DNA from: Aphidius gifuensis
Lineage: Eukaryota > Arthropoda > Insecta > Hymenoptera > Braconidae
DNA length: 64,000 nt
Direction: 5' to 3'
Assembly: GCF_014905175.1 (NCBI RefSeq)
Contig: NC_057789.1
Coordinates: forward strand, 18,650,496-18,714,495
Every line of letters starts with the position of its first letter. The first letter of the stretch is position 1. Of this stretch, positions 1 through 9,976 are shown one piece after another. The translations under genes and the position numbers were made by a program. The notes under the pieces were generated by a model that did not search any database, was not told the origin of the DNA, and worked only from the letters and a program-made list of their open reading frames with translations.

Positions 1-4
1 GTCA

Positions 5-612
5 GTGTCAAAAATGACAGATAAAAATTATAAAATCCTCTTTGAAAAAGAAAAAGCGACAATATCTGACATAAATGATAATGTACTGATAACAGCAAAG
101 CGAATTGGCAATCTATATTATATTCAAGAGAGCCAAAACGCTGCAAATCTTGCCGAATTTAATTCTAAAAATGATTTTGAAAAATGGCATCATCGTCTAG
201 GCCATGTCAACGAAAAAGACATAAAGCTCATGTGTAAACAAGGAATATTAAATACACCAAATGATTTCACTTCAAGAAATTAAAGACTGTGAAGTGTGTG
301 CTCAAGAAAAAGCTGTCAATCAACCATTTCCAAAATCCAATGACGGGAGGACAACAGATTGACTAGAAATTGTCCACAGTGACGTAAGCGGTCCAGTTCG
401 ACGCCCTTCTCACAGTGGACACAGATTCTTCATCACCTTCATAGATGACTATTCAAGATGGGGTGAAGTATACTTTTTAAAACATAAAAATGAAGCGTTA
501 GAAAAATTTAAAATATATAAATCTATGGTTGAAAATTTTACTGGCAAGAAAATTAAAATGTTACAGACAGATAATGGTCGAGAATACTGCAATTCAAACT
601 CACTTCAATAAG
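5..612 (+). pseudogene. Copia gag-pre-integrase and integrase core fragment
   Basis: The first 92 residues end in the pre-integrase zinc-binding signature (WHHRLGHVNEKDIKLM, then a CEVC pair about 20 residues on). This is the HHCC domain that precedes the copia integrase. After a frame change near 283 the integrase core is readable to about 608, with HSDVSGPVR, the conserved FIDDYSRWGEVY block and the second catalytic Asp in TDNGREY. The third catalytic residue (Glu) region is missing because sequence jumps to RT near 610. A TGA lies at about 361. In a live element this domain inserts the cDNA into the genome; here it is dead. Confidence 0.88.
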
Positions 613-616
613 AGTT

Positions 617-1971
617 ATGGCTGCACTAGCAGCAGAATTTGGACTCATGATACATCAAATGAATGTCGTAACAGCCTACCTGAATGGTGACTTGAATGAG
701 AAAGTTTACATGAAAGTCCCTGAAGGGCTTGAAGATATGCTGACTAAAATGTTGTCAGGCAAACCTGTCGGATCGAGTAGGCAGGTCATGTCAGACACAC
801 GCATTTTAGAAACAGCAGAAAATTGGAAAAATGAACTCCATAATGAGAACAACAAAGTCTGTTTATTAAGAAAAGCATTATACGGACTTAAACAGGCTGG
901 AGTTCAATGGAACAGGAAACTGGTAACTGAATTGAAGAAATTAGGTCTACAACAGCTTACTCAGGATCCATGCATGTTTGTCGCCAGAGACAAACACGAC
1001 ATCATGATAATATTAATATATGTGGATGACATGCTCATTGCATCTGCTAATATTACATGGATAAATGAAATCAAATCGTCACTCTCCAAAGTTTTTGAAA
1101 TGAAAAATCTTGGTGAAGTAAAACGATGCTTAGGTATAGAATTTAGCAGGCCTAAAGTAAATGATGTAGTACAATTAAATCAGAAGAAATACATAGAGGA
1201 TATTCTTGAAAGATTTGATATGTCAAACTGCAAGCCAGTCTTGACTCCTATCGAGGCTAACTGCAACTTAGAGAAACCAAAGAATATAAATAATGATAAA
1301 CTCCAAAGACTTCCATACAGGCAACTCATTGGAGCTCTGATGTATTTAGCCATTTCTACCAGGCGAGACATCTCATATGCAGTAAGCTATCTTAGTCAAT
1401 TTAACTCATGTTACTCATCTGAACATTGGAAAGCAGCAAAAAGAGTTCTCAGATATTTAAAAGGCAGTATAGATACCAAGCTTGTATATAAAAGAACTGG
1501 TAAACAATTGTATGGTGTTGCTGATGCTGATTGGGCAGGTGACAGAAATGATAGAAAATCATATACTGGATATGCTTTCATATTGGCTGGTGCCAGTATA
1601 TCATGGGAATCAAGAAAGCAAAGAACTATCGCTTTATCTAGCACTGAAGCTGAATATATGGCTTTGTCAAAGTCAACCAGAGAAGCGTTATACTTACAAG
1701 AGCTATTTCGTCAGATTGGTATGTTAATAGAACATACAACTATTTACAATGACAATCAAAGTGCTCAAAAACTTGTATTTAGCCAAGCATATCATCCCGC
1801 ACTAAACATATTGACATTAGACATCATTTCATCCGAGACGTCTATGAACAAGGGCGAGTAACACCATCATACCTATCAACTGATAAGATGCCAGCAGACA
1901 TGTTAACTAAAGGGTTAACATCCACTGAACTGACAAGTTGCAGCCAAGGACTTGGTCTACAAATAACGTAA
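617..1971 (+). pseudogene. Copia reverse transcriptase-RNase H
   Basis: An open frame of 414 codons from 617 to 1861 contains the copia-type RT (RVT_2): NVVTAYLNGDL near the start, KALYGLKQAG, and catalytic YVDDM at about 1018-1032. RNase H follows, with DADWAGD, the ALSSTEAEYMAL motif and YNDNQSAQKL. The frame is lost by a small indel near 1797; the expected C-terminal coding (an HHFIRD block, then DMLTKGL) continues in the next frame to a TAA near 1971. This frameshift and the upstream deletion mark it as a pseudogene, though the long open stretch suggests modest age. Confidence 0.92.
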
Positions 1972-2006
1972 ACAACAGGTCCTACGCCATCATCTTTGAG
2001 AGGAGG

Positions 2007-2289
2007 TGTTGGAGATACGAAGTCTAATGACACGTCCCTGACTAAATATCTTTACAACTGCTACACTACCGGACACAAATCTTAACTTACAGGCTGACAC
2101 TAAACAAACATACACAACAATACACTACACACACACTATATGCACTCCTATATAATATATTCATTCCAGTTCCGGCCGCCGTGCACTTTACACTCTTGCC
2201 TCGCATTATATATTGTCTGACTGCTAATTAAATAAACGTAACCAATAACATTAAATTGTACTTGTTATTATTTATGATCTACCCTCACA
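2007..2289 (+). repeat. Copia 3' LTR with preceding polypurine tract
   Basis: A purine run GAGAGGAGG at 1998-2006 is immediately followed by TGTTGGAGATACG, a typical copia LTR start. The LTR ends with ...CCCTCACA at 2289, giving TGT/ACA ends and a length of 283 bp. An AATAAA lies at about 2230. Mitochondrial cytb sequence starts at 2290. The expected target duplication would begin TAACC at 2290-2294, but its partner is outside the window. Confidence 0.8.
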
Positions 2290-2995
2290 TAACCAACAAA
2301 CCTAATAAATCTTTTAAAGTATAATAATTATGAAAAGAGATTTTATATAAATTTCTATTTATTCCTAATGGATTATTAGACCCAGTTTCATGTAAAAATA
2401 TTAAATGAATTAAAACTAATATAATTAAAATAAAAGGTATTAAAAAATGAAAAGTATAAAATCGATTTAAAGTTGAATTATCAACTGAAAATCCTCCTCA
2501 TAATCATTCAACTATTATTTGACCAATATATGGAATAGCAGATAATAAATTAGTAATTACAGTAGCTCCTCAAAAGGATATTTGTCCTCAAGGTAAAACA
2601 TATCCTATAAAAGCAGTTCCTATTATTAATAAAAAAATTATAATACCAATAAATCAAGTATAAATTAATTTAAAAGAACCATAATATAATCCACGACCAA
2701 TATGAAAATATACACAAAAAAAAAAAAATGAAGCTCCATTTATATGAATTAATCGTATTAATCACCCATAATTAACATCTTGAATAATATGAATAATTCT
2801 AAAAAATGAATAATTAATATTAGAAACATAATGTATTGATAAAAATAATCCTGAAATTAATTGTACTATCAAAAATAAACCTAATAACCTTCCAAAATTT
2901 CATCAAATAGATACATTAACTGGAGTTGGTAATTTAAATAAGGATTTATCTAATATTGCTAATAAAATATTTTTTTTTATGATAAAATTTGTCAT
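2290..2995 (-). pseudogene. cytb: NUMT cytochrome b, 5' two thirds
   Basis: Reading the minus strand from ATG at 2995 in the mitochondrial code gives about 235 residues of cytochrome b, with GQISFWGATVITNLLSAIPY, then EWLWGGFSV and HETGSNNPLG. Many Trp codons are TGA, so it cannot be translated in the nucleus. The usual length is about 375 residues; the last third is cut off at the Copia LTR boundary (2289/2290). No frameshift was seen in the remaining part. The start could also be the ATA five codons further in. Confidence 0.93.
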
Positions 2996-3500
2996 AACAA
3001 TTTAGTTGACGAAAAGGTAATATAATTTTTATACATAATAAAACACATCTAATTATAGTTATAAATAAATAAATAATTATAAATATATTTAAATCTATTG
3101 AAAAATCCATATACAAATTTTTTGCTGTTAAATCTATTAAGTTAAAGTTTTTATTTATAATTCTAAAAATTTCTAAAAAATTAATCTCATAAATATTTTT
3201 TAATCTTAATAATGTAATTATAAAAAAAAAAATTATTAATAAAATAAATTTTAAAAAAAAATATTTAATAAAATTTAAATTAAAATTTATTAAATTATTA
3301 CTAGCAATACTAGTAAAGTATATAAATAAAATTATTAAACCTCCAATTATAATTAAAAATAAAATATATGAGTACCAATAATTTCTATTAATTAAATTTA
3401 TTACTAATCTTATTAAAATAATATAAAAAGTTAATATTAATCTAAAAATTAAAGGATGGAAAGAAATTAAATTTGAAGGAATTAAAATAATAATAAACAT
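2946..3500 (-). pseudogene. nad6: NUMT NADH dehydrogenase subunit 6
   Basis: This very hydrophobic 184-codon frame on the minus strand sits directly upstream of cytb, as nad6 does in insects. It has four to five membrane segments and the SYILFLIIIGGLIILFIYF block typical of ND6. It overlaps the cytb start by about 50 nt, whereas insect nad6 usually ends at or within a few bases of the cytb ATG. A one-base loss near 2997, just before the cytb ATG, would explain the overrun. Confidence 0.87.
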
Positions 3501-3543
3501 AAATAAATTAAAATAAATAAATAATATATATAATCTAAAAATA

Positions 3544-3605
3544 CAAAAAATAGTTTATTAAAAACATTAACATTGGAAGTTAAAAATATATTATTTATTT
3601 TTTTG
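3544..3605 (+). tRNA. trnP: NUMT tRNA-Pro (TGG)
   Basis: Acceptor CAAAAAA pairs with TTTTTTG at the other end, and the anticodon loop reads ATTGGAA (TGG). It lies between nad6 and trnT, its ancestral insect position. A nuclear copy, so not expected to function. Confidence 0.85.
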
Positions 3606-3607
3606 AA

Positions 3608-3666
3608 GTTATAAAAAATAATTATCTTTAATTTACAAAATTAATATTTTAAATAAACTATATAAC
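3608..3666 (-). tRNA. trnT: NUMT tRNA-Thr (TGT)
   Basis: On the minus strand the acceptor arms GTTATA/TATAAC pair and the anticodon loop reads TTTTGTAAA (TGT). It lies on the strand opposite to trnP, as in the ancestral insect arrangement. Confidence 0.85.
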
Positions 3667-3686
3667 TAATTATATTAAATTTAAAA

Positions 3687-3953
3687 ATTTTTTTTTTTAT
3701 TAGATCATGTTTTATATATTCTTATTATTATAAACACATTCTTTTAACTTTAATTTCCTTAGAATTTATAATAGTAAATATAATTTATAATTTATATTAT
3801 ATAATAATAATTAATGAAATTAATCTATTTATAATTACAATTTTTTTAGGAATTTCTGTATGTGAAAGAGTATTAGGATTATCTTTATTAATTAATTTAG
3901 TACGATTAAGAGGAAATGATTATAACAATAACATAAAATTATTAAAATGTTAA
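3687..3953 (+). pseudogene. nad4L: NUMT NADH dehydrogenase subunit 4L
   Basis: In the mitochondrial code an 88-codon frame from ATT at 3687 to TAA at 3951-3953 encodes a small three-helix membrane protein with the LLTLISLEF and CESVLGLSLLINLVR blocks of ND4L. Its last seven bases (ATGTTAA) overlap the nad4 start, the classic insect nad4/nad4L overlap. The frame is intact in the mitochondrial code, but the start codon is uncertain. Confidence 0.88.
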
Positions 3954-5293
3954 AAATAATTTTTATATCTTTATCTTTAATAATTATAATATCTTTAATT
4001 AAATCTTCATTTTATAAAATAATTTTTAAAAATTATATATTTATACTAAATATTATATTAATTTTATTAATTAATAAAGTAAATAATTATTATAATATTT
4101 TTTATTCATTAGGAATAGATTCAATTTCTTTAAGATTAATAATATTAAGTATTTGAATTTTAAGAATTTGTTTAATAGCAAGAAATAAAGAACTAAATAA
4201 ATATTATAAAAAAATTTTTTTATTAATTATATTTTCTTTGTTAATAATTTTAATAATTACATTTTTTTCTATAAATTTAATATTATTTTTTATTTTTTTT
4301 GAATTAAGATTAATTCCTATAATATTATTAATTATAGGATGAGGTATACAAATTAATCGTATTCAAGCTTCAATATATATAATTTTTTACACTTTATTTG
4401 GATCATTACCACTTTTAATAATAATTATAATAATATATATTAAAATAAATACATTAATATTAAATATATTAAATATAACAAATTTAAATAATATAATAAA
4501 TTTATTTTATTATATAATTTTAATTACAGCTTTTTTAATCAAAATACCAATATATTTTATACATTTATGATTACCAAAAGCACATGTAGAAGCTCCAATT
4601 AGAGGATCAATAATTTTAGCAGGAATTATACTAAAAATAGGAAGATATGGGATTTTTCGTTTAATATTAATTTTTCCTAAATTATTTATTAAATTTAATA
4701 TTTTTTTAATAATTATTAGAATAATTGGAAGAATTTATAGAAGATTAATTTGTTTATCCCAAAGTGATATAAAAATTATTGTAGCTTATTCTTCAGTAGT
4801 TCATATAAGAATTTTAATAGCAAGAATAATAAGAATAACTCAATGAAGATTTTTTAGAAGAATTATAATAATAATTGCTCATGGATTATGTTCATCAGGA
4901 ATATTTTGTTTAGTTAATATAAATTATGATCGAATTCATTCTCGAAGATTAATAATTAATAAAGGTATAATAATAATTATACCAAGAATTTCATTATGAT
5001 GATTTTTATTATGTACTTCTAATTTTTCAGCTCCTCCTTCTTTAAATTTATTTAGAGAAATAATATTATTTAATAGATTAATTTTATGAAATAATTTAAT
5101 TATTCCTATATTATTTATAGTAATATTAATTGGAACTTCTTATTCAATTTATTTATTTGCTTTTTCTCAATACGGAAAATTATTTAAAAATATTTTTAAT
5201 TTTAAAATAATTTCAATTCAAGAAATATTAATTTTAATGTTACATTGAGTGCCTTTAAATATTATTTTTATTCAAATAATTTTTTTAATTTAA
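3947..5293 (+). pseudogene. nad4: NUMT NADH dehydrogenase subunit 4, full length
   Basis: ATG at 3947 and TAA at 5291-5293 give 448 codons, the usual insect length. With TGA read as Trp the frame is unbroken; in the nuclear code it stops at 4154. Conserved stretches include LWLPKAHVEAP (about 4567-4599), the central GIKMGRYG-type helix and SHGLCSSG-type motif near 4877. ND4 is a proton-pumping membrane subunit of respiratory complex I. Here it is a nuclear fossil, but an unusually intact one. Confidence 0.94.
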
Positions 5294-5357
5294 ATTTAAA
5301 TAGTTTAACAAAAATATTGATTTGTGGAATCAAAGTTATAATAATATATTTTAAATT
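5294..5357 (+). tRNA. trnH: NUMT tRNA-His (GTG)
   Basis: Acceptor ATTTAAA (5294-5300) pairs with TTTAAAT (5350-5356), and the anticodon loop TTTGTGGAA contains GTG. It fits exactly between the nad4 stop and the nad5 ATA start. Confidence 0.9.
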
Positions 5358-7986
5358 ATATATTTTTTAATATCTTTTTATTTATTAATATTAAGAATTT
5401 ATTTTTTAATTATATTTTTAAAATTTTTAATTTTTAAAACAAAAATAATTTTTTTATGAAATTTAATAATAATTAATTCAATAAAAATTGAATACATTTT
5501 ATATTTAGATTGAATATCATTTTTATTTATAAGGACTGTATTAATAATTTCTTCAATAGTAATTTTATACAGAACTGAATATATAAAAATAGATAAATCT
5601 TTAAAACGTTTTATATGATTAATTATTATTTTTGTTTTATCAATAATTTTTATAATTATTAGAATAAATATATTTAGTATTTTATTAGGATGAGACGGAT
5701 TAGGCTTATCTTTATATTGTTTGTAACGTGACATTTTTGCATGTTACCTTCTCGGACTAATTATCAAGTATTTTATTTGGTTTATTTATTAATATATTAC
5801 GAAACACCAAAACTAACCAAAACCAATATCCAGAAACGTAAATTATTATTATTATAGTGTTAAAATCGTGTAGTTTTCAATTCACCCTAAAACTCGAAAA
5901 AGGTATGAGCTAAAATCAATGAGGTTTTCAATTCGCCCTAAAACTCGAAAAAGGCATAACACATTCATACCGAAAATACCAAAATAACGTCAATAAATCC
6001 AACAACCGAAACAAAGACCAAAATAACCAAATAGCGTATCAATAATTAGCCTAGAGGGACGCTAGAATCACTCAGTGTGCTGGTTATGGTAGAAGGGCCG
6101 GATAAAGTCACAAGGAAAAATATTTAATACACAAATTAAATAATCAACAAAACACATTATTATTTTTATACTCAAAAACCCAAAACGTACTATTTATTAT
6201 CCAAAACTTAAACGTAAATCCAAAATACAAAACGTAAACTCAATAATCCAAAACGTACAACATAATCTTACTTACGACCTTGAATTTAATATATTAATTA
6301 AATTAACAAAAGGGACCGCGTTTCTAATCAAAATAACTAAACTAAATTAATTAATCAAAAGAATTGTATGCTTGACGTTGCCCATGATTCACACGGCCAA
6401 CGCCCCAAAAACTAACCTACAAAAATACACATGTCTGCTGGGTCTCCAGCTAGACACATGAGTACCCTAATATACGTAAAACAAGAGCTGATTACGAAGC
6501 GTGTGCATCTTACCACGTCCCACAGCCAAGAGAGAGAGTTCAGCACACGATATTTTGGAGCAACTTGGATCAACCAAGCTGTCCCCACTCAAAGCTATCC
6601 CTCCTCTCTTTATCTTGATAAAAAGGGGGAAAAATACACAAAATAATAATAATAATACTAAAAGAAAATATTACATAACGAAATATATATATATATAATA
6701 ACTAAAAACGGAGTCGTTGGTTGGAGGATTCGTCTGCTTGGTATCTTTTCGTGTTTAAGGCAGTGAGAATCACTACATGTTCAGTTGCTTATTATAAAAA
6801 TAAAAAAAGTTTTAATTCAAGAATAATTACTATTTTAATAAATCGAGTAGGAGATATTATAATTATTTTATCTATTAGATTAATAATATATTTAGGATCT
6901 TTAAATTTTATAATATTAAATAATTTAAATCTAATAATTTTATACTTAATTTTAATTGCTGCAATTACAAAAAGAGCTCAAATTCCATTTTCTCCTTGAT
7001 TACCTATAACTATAACAGCTCCAACAACTATTTCTGCTTTAGTTCATTTTCCAACTTTAGTGACGGCAGGAGGATATTTAATAATTCGATTCATTCATTT
7101 AATAAATAAAAATTTTATATTTTTTTTATTTATTTCATCCATATTTATAGCAGGATTAACAGCTAATTTTGAATATGATTTAAAAAAAATTATTGCTTTA
7201 TCAACATTAAGACAATTAGGATTAATGATAATAACTATTTCATTAAATTTAACAAAATTAACTTTTTTTCATTTAATTACTCATGCAATATTTAAATCTT
7301 TATTATTTTTATGTGCAGGAATTATTATTCATAATTATTTCAATAATCAAGATATTCGTTTTATTTCAATTTTAAATTTTAAAATTCCATTTATTTATTC
7401 TACATTTAATATTGCAACTTTAACTTTATGTGGACTACCTTTTTTATCAGGATTTTATTCAAAAGATATAATCATTGAAATATTTAATATAATAAGTAAT
7501 AATTATTTAATATATACAATAATATATTTATCAATAAGTACTACTGTTTCTTATTCTTTTCGTTTAATTTTTTATATTTCTTTAAAATCTCCTAAAATAA
7601 ATAATATAAGATTTTATTTATCAAATAACATAATAAATTATTCTTTATTAATTTTATTAATTATATCAATATTTTACGGCTCAATTATTAATTGAATTTT
7701 ATTTTCATCATTAAATAAAATTTTTTGTAAAAATATTATTATTTTTAAATTTATAAATATAATATGATTATTACCTTTAATAGATAAAAAAATTAAAATA
7801 AAATTAATTTTTATATCTAATAAATTTAATTATTTCAATGATATAGGATGATTAGAACAAGTCTCATCAAAAAAAATCATTAATAAAATTATAATTATAT
7901 ACAAATTTAAAAATATTTTTAAATTAAATATAATATTAATAATAATATTTTTATCATATTTAATATTAATTATAAAATATTATTAA
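5358..7986 (+). pseudogene. nad5: NUMT NADH dehydrogenase subunit 5, split by a solo LTR
   Basis: The frame starts at ATA 5358, right after trnH, and runs to 5721 with TGA read as Trp, ending in the ND5 block GWDGLGLSLYC. A 1056-bp LTR plus a 4-bp duplication follows. From 6782 the same frame resumes (SVAYYKNKKSFNS, NRVGDIIII) and ends with TAA at 7984-7986. Without the LTR and one TGTT copy the coding length is 1569 nt, exactly 523 codons including the stop, close to insect ND5. No other disabling change was seen. Confidence 0.95.
5722..6777. repeat. Solo LTR inserted in NUMT nad5, 4-bp TSD TGTT
   Basis: The insert begins TGTAACGTGAC and ends CACTACA, giving TGTA/TACA inverted ends. It is flanked by TGTT at 5718-5721 and 6778-6781. 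This is the structure of a solo LTR of a Gypsy-class element (4-bp target duplication, TG...CA ends). Two short related blocks inside (around 5880-5905 and 5920-5945) share 'ttttcaattc.ccctaaaactcgaaaaaggt', an internal duplication. No coding potential was recognised. Its orientation is not determined. It does not match the other LTRs in this window. Confidence 0.85.
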
Positions 7987-7987
7987 T

Positions 7988-8053
7988 ATTTAAATAGCTT
8001 AAACATAAAGCTTAATATTGAAAATATTAAAATGATTTTTAAAATCTTTAAGT
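7988..8053 (+). tRNA. trnF: NUMT tRNA-Phe (GAA)
   Basis: The segment follows nad5 directly and has TAAATAGCTTAAA (acceptor and D-arm) and the anticodon loop ATTGAAAAT (GAA). Ends are approximate within a few bases. Confidence 0.85.
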
Positions 8054-8054
8054 A

Positions 8055-8117
8055 AATAAATAATAAATATTTTTTTTATATTGAAAATATAAAGTTTTAG
8101 ATAAACTATATAAAATA
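8055..8117 (-). tRNA. trnE: NUMT tRNA-Glu (TTC)
   Basis: On the minus strand TATAGTTTATCTAAAA (D-arm) is followed by the anticodon loop TTTTCAA (TTC). It lies next to trnF on the opposite strand, as in the ancestral order. Ends are approximate. Confidence 0.82.
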
Positions 8118-8185
8118 AAATAAAAATGGATTTTAACCATAAATTTAAAAAATTAGAAATTTTTATATTTTCAAAAATTATTTTA
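8117..8185 (-). tRNA. trnS1: NUMT tRNA-Ser (AGN), apparent TCT anticodon
   Basis: It lies on the minus strand between trnE and trnN. The anticodon loop reads ATTTCTAAT (TCT) instead of the common GCT, and the D-arm is reduced, as usual for trnS1. The TCT form is known in several parasitoid wasp groups; this is recalled knowledge rather than a search result. Ends are approximate. Confidence 0.72.
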
Positions 8186-8249
8186 TTAATTGGAATAAAA
8201 ATTCATTTTAATTATTAACAATAATTTACCTCTATTTGGTTTCAATTAA
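8186..8249 (-). tRNA. trnN: NUMT tRNA-Asn (GTT)
   Basis: Minus-strand acceptor TTAATTG pairs with CAATTAA, and the anticodon loop ATTGTTAAT contains GTT. Confidence 0.87.
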
Positions 8250-8251
8250 TT

Positions 8252-8317
8252 AATTAAGGATTAAATTTAAATCTTATTACAAGCCGAAATTGAATGCATA
8301 ATTAATGCTTCTTAATT
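8252..8317 (-). tRNA. trnR: NUMT tRNA-Arg (TCG)
   Basis: Minus-strand acceptor AATTAAG pairs with CTTAATT, the D-arm reads AAGCATTAATTATGC, and the anticodon loop contains TCG (ATTTCGGCT). Confidence 0.86.
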
Positions 8318-8318
8318 T

Positions 8319-8381
8319 AAAATAAATTTTACAAAATATCTTTTAAATGCAAATTAAAAATTTTTATTAAACTATTATTCT
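8319..8381 (-). tRNA. trnA: NUMT tRNA-Ala (TGC)
   Basis: Minus-strand acceptor AGAATAA pairs with TTATTTT, and the anticodon loop ATTTGCATT contains TGC. It is the last mitochondrial gene; the retroelement on its right starts within a few bases (stop codon of the third Gypsy-1 ORF at about 8389). Confidence 0.85.
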
Positions 8382-8388
8382 AAAGAAC

Positions 8389-9936
8389 TCATTTTAAAGA
8401 TCCTTCAAATTTTTCAAATTCTAAACCTCTAGCTGGTTCACTGTCAGGCTTGGTGCACTGGTACGAGCAGTGTGTGTGTGCACGGCAGTGAAAGCAGTGT
8501 GGCCTTTTCTTACGCCAAGGTCTCTCAGTGACTTTGCCATTAATTCCTCTTACGCGCCCAGCACGTGTTGGTTCTTGTTTAGTAACAACAGTATCTGAGG
8601 TTCGTGTTGATGGTGCTTTGGGCTTCGCTGCCCTATTAGCTGTTGGTGTTGCTGACGCTTTCGATTGTGCTGCCTCGTTAGCTGTTGGTGTTGCTGGTAT
8701 CAAAGGAGTAGCTGGTCTGGTAGATGGTACACCAGATTTTGTTGGTGTTACGCAGCTAACTAATGGTGATGGTTTCTTTGGCGAGCTAGGTGGCGTTCTG
8801 GAAACCTCTGTGTAGGTCGGTTTTGCCTTGACCTAGCTTTGAACTGGAGGTTTGCCCCCCTTGGCTAAGTCTCCAACTGTCCCGAAATTCATATTAATCT
8901 TTTCTAGGGGAATGGACACCATTATTGGTTCAGGACGGCGAGGCTTTTCCTCCGGTTTAGCCGACTTAGCTGACGTTGTTAAAGGAGCTTTAACTCTATT
9001 TTTATCAAGTTGGTTCACTTCAAGAAAACTTACTGGAACTTTAAAACGTTCAGTATCCTTTGGACATCGTAAGTCACGAGTTATCCTCGGTTTAGCTCTC
9101 CCCGGAAGCTGCGTGAAAGCTTTTATTGGAGATCCCACTGTATCGAATGATAGTCTAGATAATGGAAGACTTGGCCGACTGTCTGGTAGAATGTATGGTG
9201 GCGTAATGGGCCTAACAGCTAAGTTCTTCTTCATTTTGGCTTCGGCTGAGTCGGAAACGTAGAGGCTTACTTCTAAATCAGAGTCTGCACCTGGGGTGCA
9301 ATCAAGAGTATCTTCAACTAATCTTGTTGACCCAGGTGTGGGCTGTATTGTTGTAAACAACTCCACTGACTCTATTGGAGTGAGTTCCGTTATTTCGAAA
9401 GCTTTACAGGCTACCAAGGGATGAATTTGATGTTGAGCCTCTTCTGGTGTTAAGGTGAGCAAGTCAATCTCACTTACAAGAGAAGCTGAGTCCTTCTCTC
9501 CTGTATCTAGTTAATCTGCGATGTTGATGAACTGGAAACTTGGTCTTGCGTCTTCCGTAGAAGTCTGATTACGCTCAAGCAATTTCTGACACACTTCTGA
9601 GATTGATAGAACGAGCTCAGGATTTTTTTCAGAAATTTCCTCCAATGCCGCGCGATGTGGTTCCAATGTATCTACTAGTACAATATTTGGTGCGAGATTA
9701 CTCGACGATCCATCTTTTTTTCGTGGTACTTTCGATGTCGGTGCTTCGTCTATACTACTGTCGCTACTGCTGTAGATGATCTTCCTACCTCTCAGCGATT
9801 TAGACAGCAATTTTAAATCCTTCTTTGGATTTGGTATAGACCTGTGATCAAGTGTAGGGGCACTTGCAGTCCTACTACTAGATCGTAACTCCCGCATCTG
9901 TGAAAATATTTTTAATAACAAAGTTAGTGGTGTCAA
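8389..9936 (-). pseudogene. Gypsy-1 third ORF: Ser/Pro-rich protein ending in a CCHC knuckle
   Basis: About 510 codons follow pol directly on the minus strand and fall in three open blocks (9936-9511, 9462-8833, 8703-8389) split by stops near 9508 and 8831. The predicted product is hydrophilic and rich in Ser, Pro, Thr, Lys and Glu, with repeated 'ATPTAN.AA..KA' near 8640-8700. It ends in a perfect zinc knuckle, CFHCRAHTHCSYQC (C-X2-C-X4-H-X4-C), around 8458-8499. It has no signal peptide or membrane span, so it is not an envelope protein. A splice-acceptor-like TTTTCACAG sits just before an internal ATG near 9900. It could be a displaced gag or a genuine third ORF. Confidence 0.65.
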
Positions 9937-9976
9937 ATCGTGAACCGGTGGATGATCTTAATTGGAGATTGTTGAC

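Larger units (their letters stand above)
1..2289 (+). mobile_element. Ty1/copia LTR retrotransposon, 3' part, degenerate
   Basis: Order gag-pre-integrase, integrase core, reverse transcriptase, RNase H, polypurine tract, 3' LTR is the copia order. The 5' LTR and gag lie outside the window. The integrase runs straight into RT near 610, so the integrase C-terminus and RT N-terminus are deleted. Stops at about 281, 361 and 609 and a frameshift near 1797 make it non-functional. It ends exactly where cytochrome b sequence of the NUMT starts, so it probably inserted into the NUMT; the other half of cytb and the matching target duplication should then lie upstream of the window. Confidence 0.9.
2290..8386. 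other. NUMT: nuclear copy of about 5 kb of mitochondrial DNA
   Basis: The segment holds cytb (partial), nad6, trnP, trnT, nad4L, nad4, trnH, nad5, trnF, trnE, trnS1, trnN, trnR and trnA in the ancestral insect order, inverted relative to the usual map. Genes are open only in the invertebrate mitochondrial code (TGA Trp, ATA Met, AGA Ser). It is nuclear because an LTR retroelement remnant sits inside nad5 and LTR elements abut both ends. Apart from that LTR and a possible lesion at the nad6/cytb overlap, I see no frameshift, so transfer looks recent. Confidence 0.93.

Noticed and set aside
8528..9262. Two plus-strand ORFs over the third Gypsy-1 ORF
   Set aside because: They are antisense to the Ser/Pro-rich minus-strand frame; no motifs of their own, whereas the minus strand carries a CCHC knuckle.
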